The notes under the pieces were generated by a model that saw only the letters and a program-made list of their open reading frames with translations, ran no database searches and had not been told where the DNA came from. A stretch of DNA of 15,025 nucleotides, from the NCBI GenBank assembly GCA_019136335.1, contig JAGVUK010000157.1, forward strand, positions 1 to 15,025, read 5' to 3'. The DNA is from Methanomicrobiales archaeon. Its GTDB lineage: Archaea; Halobacteriota; Methanomicrobia; Methanomicrobiales; Methanoculleaceae. The stretch's first letter is position 1. Each line of letters starts with the position of its first letter. Positions 13,906-15,025 of the stretch are shown one piece after another. The translations under genes and the position numbers were made by a program.

Positions 13906-14064
13906 ATGGATTCATACCGATGCACCCTCTGCGGTTACATCTACAACCCTGCTATCGGGGACTCAGCGAACGGCATTAAACCGAATACAGCATTCGCAGA
14001 CCTCCCGGCGAGCTGGCGATGCCCCCGCTGCGGCGCGGCAAAGAGCCGGTTCGTGAAGGCCTGA
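13906..14064 (+). CDS. rubredoxin
   Basis: 52-residue one-iron electron carrier. The two iron-binding knuckles are CTLCG (Cys6, Cys9) and CPRCG (Cys39, Cys42), with the conserved YIYNPAIGD, GIKP and FADLPASW segments between. Full length for the family. It acts in the cytoplasm and in anaerobes passes electrons to oxygen- and peroxide-reducing enzymes. The ATG at 13906 is preceded by GAGGAG about 9 bases upstream. It follows the HerA-like gene by 84 bases on the same strand but probably has its own promoter, and ends before a T7 tract. It could cooperate with the iron-sulfur flavoprotein at 1105-1668 (inference). Confidence 0.96.
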   Translation: MDSYRCTLCGYIYNPAIGDSANGIKPNTAFADLPASWRCPRCGAAKSRFVKA

Positions 14065-14085
14065 CGGGAGTCATTACAACCAATC

Positions 14086-14092
14086 TTTTTTT
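14086..14092 (+). terminator. T-tract terminator after rubredoxin
   Basis: Seven consecutive T residues, 22 bases after the rubredoxin stop. Archaeal RNA polymerase terminates on T-tracts without needing a hairpin, and such a run is rare in this GC-rich window. Confidence 0.5.
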
Positions 14093-14192
14093 CAGGGGCG
14101 CCGGCGATCAGCCCGGGGGCCGCCGACCGCGGGCGTGGCCTGCAGCAAGAAGGACCTCTCTGAGGATATACGGGCTGCGCGGGGGAGATGGC

Positions 14193-14333
14193 ATGTCGAC
14201 ACAGCCTGCCGGAAAGGAGCGGATCTACAACTCCGTGACCGGTAAACATCACGAAATCCGCCGGCATTCAAGCAAGTACAGGACCGGCGGGCCGATCCGG
14301 GGTTTGTGGGGCTCGAGCCGGGAAAACCCGTAG
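14193..14333 (+). CDS. small basic protein, unknown function
   Basis: 46-residue protein, MSTQPAGKERIYNSVTGKHH at the start. Basic (many Lys/Arg/His) and without a membrane segment. The central IYNSVTGKxxEIRxxSSKY and the later GGPIRGLWGSS resemble short conserved proteins I have seen in methanogens, but no function is attached to them. Support: GGGGGAG at 14181-14187, 5 bases before the ATG at 14193; a TATA-like GGATATAC at 14164-14171; regular codon use. The basic character and the Gly-Leu-Trp end could suit nucleic-acid or ribosome binding (speculation). An overlapping ATG at 14188 opens only a short frame in another phase. Confidence 0.6.
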   Translation: MSTQPAGKERIYNSVTGKHHEIRRHSSKYRTGGPIRGLWGSSRENP

Positions 14334-14452
14334 CGAGTGTGTGCGGTCCGGGACGAATCGCCGGTGTCTGCTGCTCAGTGCAACGATTCTCAATTACCGG
14401 CACTCTCGACGGAGGAGGGTATCGATCGGGGGGCGGGGGCTTCGAGGAGGAA

Positions 14453-14472
14453 CGTACGGGTACCCGCCTGCG
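14453..14472. repeat. degenerate direct repeat, copy 1
   Basis: CGTACGGGTACCCGCCTGCG. It matches 18 of 20 positions of the copy at 14704-14723, 251 bases away. Both copies precede a G-rich run. Confidence 0.6.
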
Positions 14473-14641
14473 GGGAGGGGAAGCCCCCTCCCCGGTTCCC
14501 TCCCCCGTGGCGATAGCCACCACGGTCCAGTGTACCGGGACAAACCTGGAAAACCGGGTTCTGGCTCTCCCCCGCTCTCCGGAAAACCGCTGCCAGCACC
14601 ACCCCCTGGCACGGCTTCCCACTGGATATCGCCACGCACTG

Positions 14642-14662
14642 CCCCCGCCCCCCGGGCGGGGG
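14642..14662. repeat. GC inverted repeat
   Basis: CCCCCGCCC (14642-14650) and GGGCGGGGG (14654-14662) form a perfect 9-bp stem with a CCC loop, just before the G-rich direct repeats. Confidence 0.6.
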
Positions 14663-14672
14663 AGGAGCGCGA

Positions 14673-14743
14673 AGCGCGGGCGGGGTGGGGGCTACCGAAG
14701 CAGCGTACGGGTATCCCCCTGCGCAGCGCGGGCGGGGTGGGGG
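14673..14743. repeat. pair of 19-bp G-rich direct repeats
   Basis: AGCGCGGGCGGGGTGGGGG occurs at 14673-14691 and again, identical, at 14725-14743, 52 bases apart. The second copy is directly preceded by the CGTACGGGTA element (14704-14723). The unit may be a dispersed intergenic repeat family of this genome. Confidence 0.65.
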
Positions 14744-14924
14744 GACAGAGGGGGGCGCTCCGTAGGGGATGGGACGAAGGCCGGATACGGTCTGTTCATC
14801 TGGAATCGATGCATTCAGGGGGCCCGGGAGCGCGTTGCCTTGATGGGGAGTTGCAAACCCATCCACCGGGCTTCGCGAACTTCCGCGGCACCACGGGAGT
14901 TAACGGGTGCGGATGGGCGATGCA

Positions 14925-14948
14925 GCCTCGCGCGAGATGCGCGAAGGC
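14925..14948 (-). terminator. hairpin after the right-edge gene
   Basis: GCCTCGCGC (14925-14933) pairs with GCGCGAAGGC (14939-14948) with one bulged A. It lies two bases past the stop of the minus-strand gene at the window edge, as expected for a 3' end structure. Confidence 0.35.
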
Positions 14949-14950
14949 GC

Positions 14951-15025
14951 TCACCCGAACCGGAAGACCCGGAGTTCCTCTCCGGCGATCTCCCGCCCGG
15001 CCAGGTGCTCGAGCTCGTGGTCGAT
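14951..15025 (-). CDS. 3' end of a gene running off the window
   Basis: The last 24 codons of a minus-strand gene, ending in TGA at 14951-14953. The peptide begins IDHELEHLAGREIAGEEL and ends RVFRFG. Third codon positions are nearly all G or C, as in the confirmed genes, and a hairpin follows the stop. HELEH fits the HExxH pattern of zinc metalloproteases, and HELEHLAG also recalls the HEIDHLDG motif of peptide deformylase. With so little sequence, neither can be claimed. The start lies outside the window. Confidence 0.55.
   Translation of the reverse strand: MDHELEHLAGREIAGEELRVFRFG

Larger units (their letters stand above)
14334..14950. other. gene-free, repeat-rich GC stretch
   Basis: I find no convincing gene in these 617 bases. 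The centre (about 14420-14760) is built of G- and C-runs, short palindromes such as CGGGTACCCG (14457-14466) and direct repeats described separately. The last 190 bases are unstructured apart from the hairpin at 14925-14948. Long open frames on the minus strand are Pro/Gly/Arg-rich and compositional. Confidence 0.6.

Noticed and set aside
14453..14743. CRISPR array
   Set aside because: Only two copies each of two different units, with unequal spacing and no cas genes in the window.
14390..14866. 158-codon minus-strand frame in the repeat-rich stretch
   Set aside because: Pro/Gly/Arg low complexity generated by G- and C-runs, no ribosome binding site, and it includes the repeat units themselves.

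Overview
The window looks like chromosomal DNA of a GC-rich methanogenic archaeon of the order Methanomicrobiales; Methanoculleus or a close relative is my best guess. The reasons are an archaeal-type initiator tRNA without an encoded CCA, TATA-like boxes (TTTAATA, CTTATATA) about 25 bases ahead of genes or transcript starts, GGAGGTG-type ribosome binding sites, and gene families typical of these methanogens: a DUF362/ferredoxin protein, a compact-cluster iron-sulfur flavoprotein, rubredoxin, a HerA-like ATPase and a small DUF5518-like membrane protein. The genus is inference from family resemblance and base composition; I could not run a search.

Layout. 92-166 (-) initiator tRNA-Met, divergent from a thioredoxin gene (297-695, +). 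The thioredoxin gene converges stop-on-stop with a minus-strand redox block: DUF362/ferredoxin (1670-2773), iron-sulfur flavoprotein (1105-1668), pterin-carbinolamine-dehydratase-like protein (692-1039). A second minus-strand operon (2835-5518) holds an ABC-2 exporter ATPase, its permease and a DUF4097 lipoprotein. On the plus strand follow an exported SCP2-like protein (5858-6352), a small minus-strand membrane protein (6378-6578), arginine deiminase and carbamate kinase (6899-9155), and a small multi-span membrane protein (9215-9553). Next come two divergent MFS transporter genes whose 5' ends overlap. The minus one is broken (frame change plus apparent loss of one membrane helix, 9759-10839); the plus one (10799-12172) is intact. 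The right part holds a HerA-like ATPase with a duplicated C-terminal module (12262-13821), rubredoxin (13906-14064), a 46-residue protein (14193-14333), a repeat-rich gene-free stretch (14334-14950), and the 3' end of a minus-strand gene running off the window.

How it fits together. Three themes are visible. The first is thiol and low-potential electron chemistry: thioredoxin, iron-sulfur flavoprotein, DUF362/ferredoxin and rubredoxin. The second is arginine fermentation: ArcA releases ammonia from arginine and ArcC makes ATP from carbamoyl phosphate, with no ornithine carbamoyltransferase gene in the window. The third is envelope and export functions: the ABC exporter with a lipoprotein, the MFS pair, and several small membrane proteins. 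Nothing here is a CRISPR array, insertion sequence or recognisable defence island. The least explained items are the HerA-like protein with its repeated C-terminal module, the exported SCP2-like protein, the two small proteins with good ribosome binding sites, and the repeat-rich stretch near 14.4-14.75 kb.
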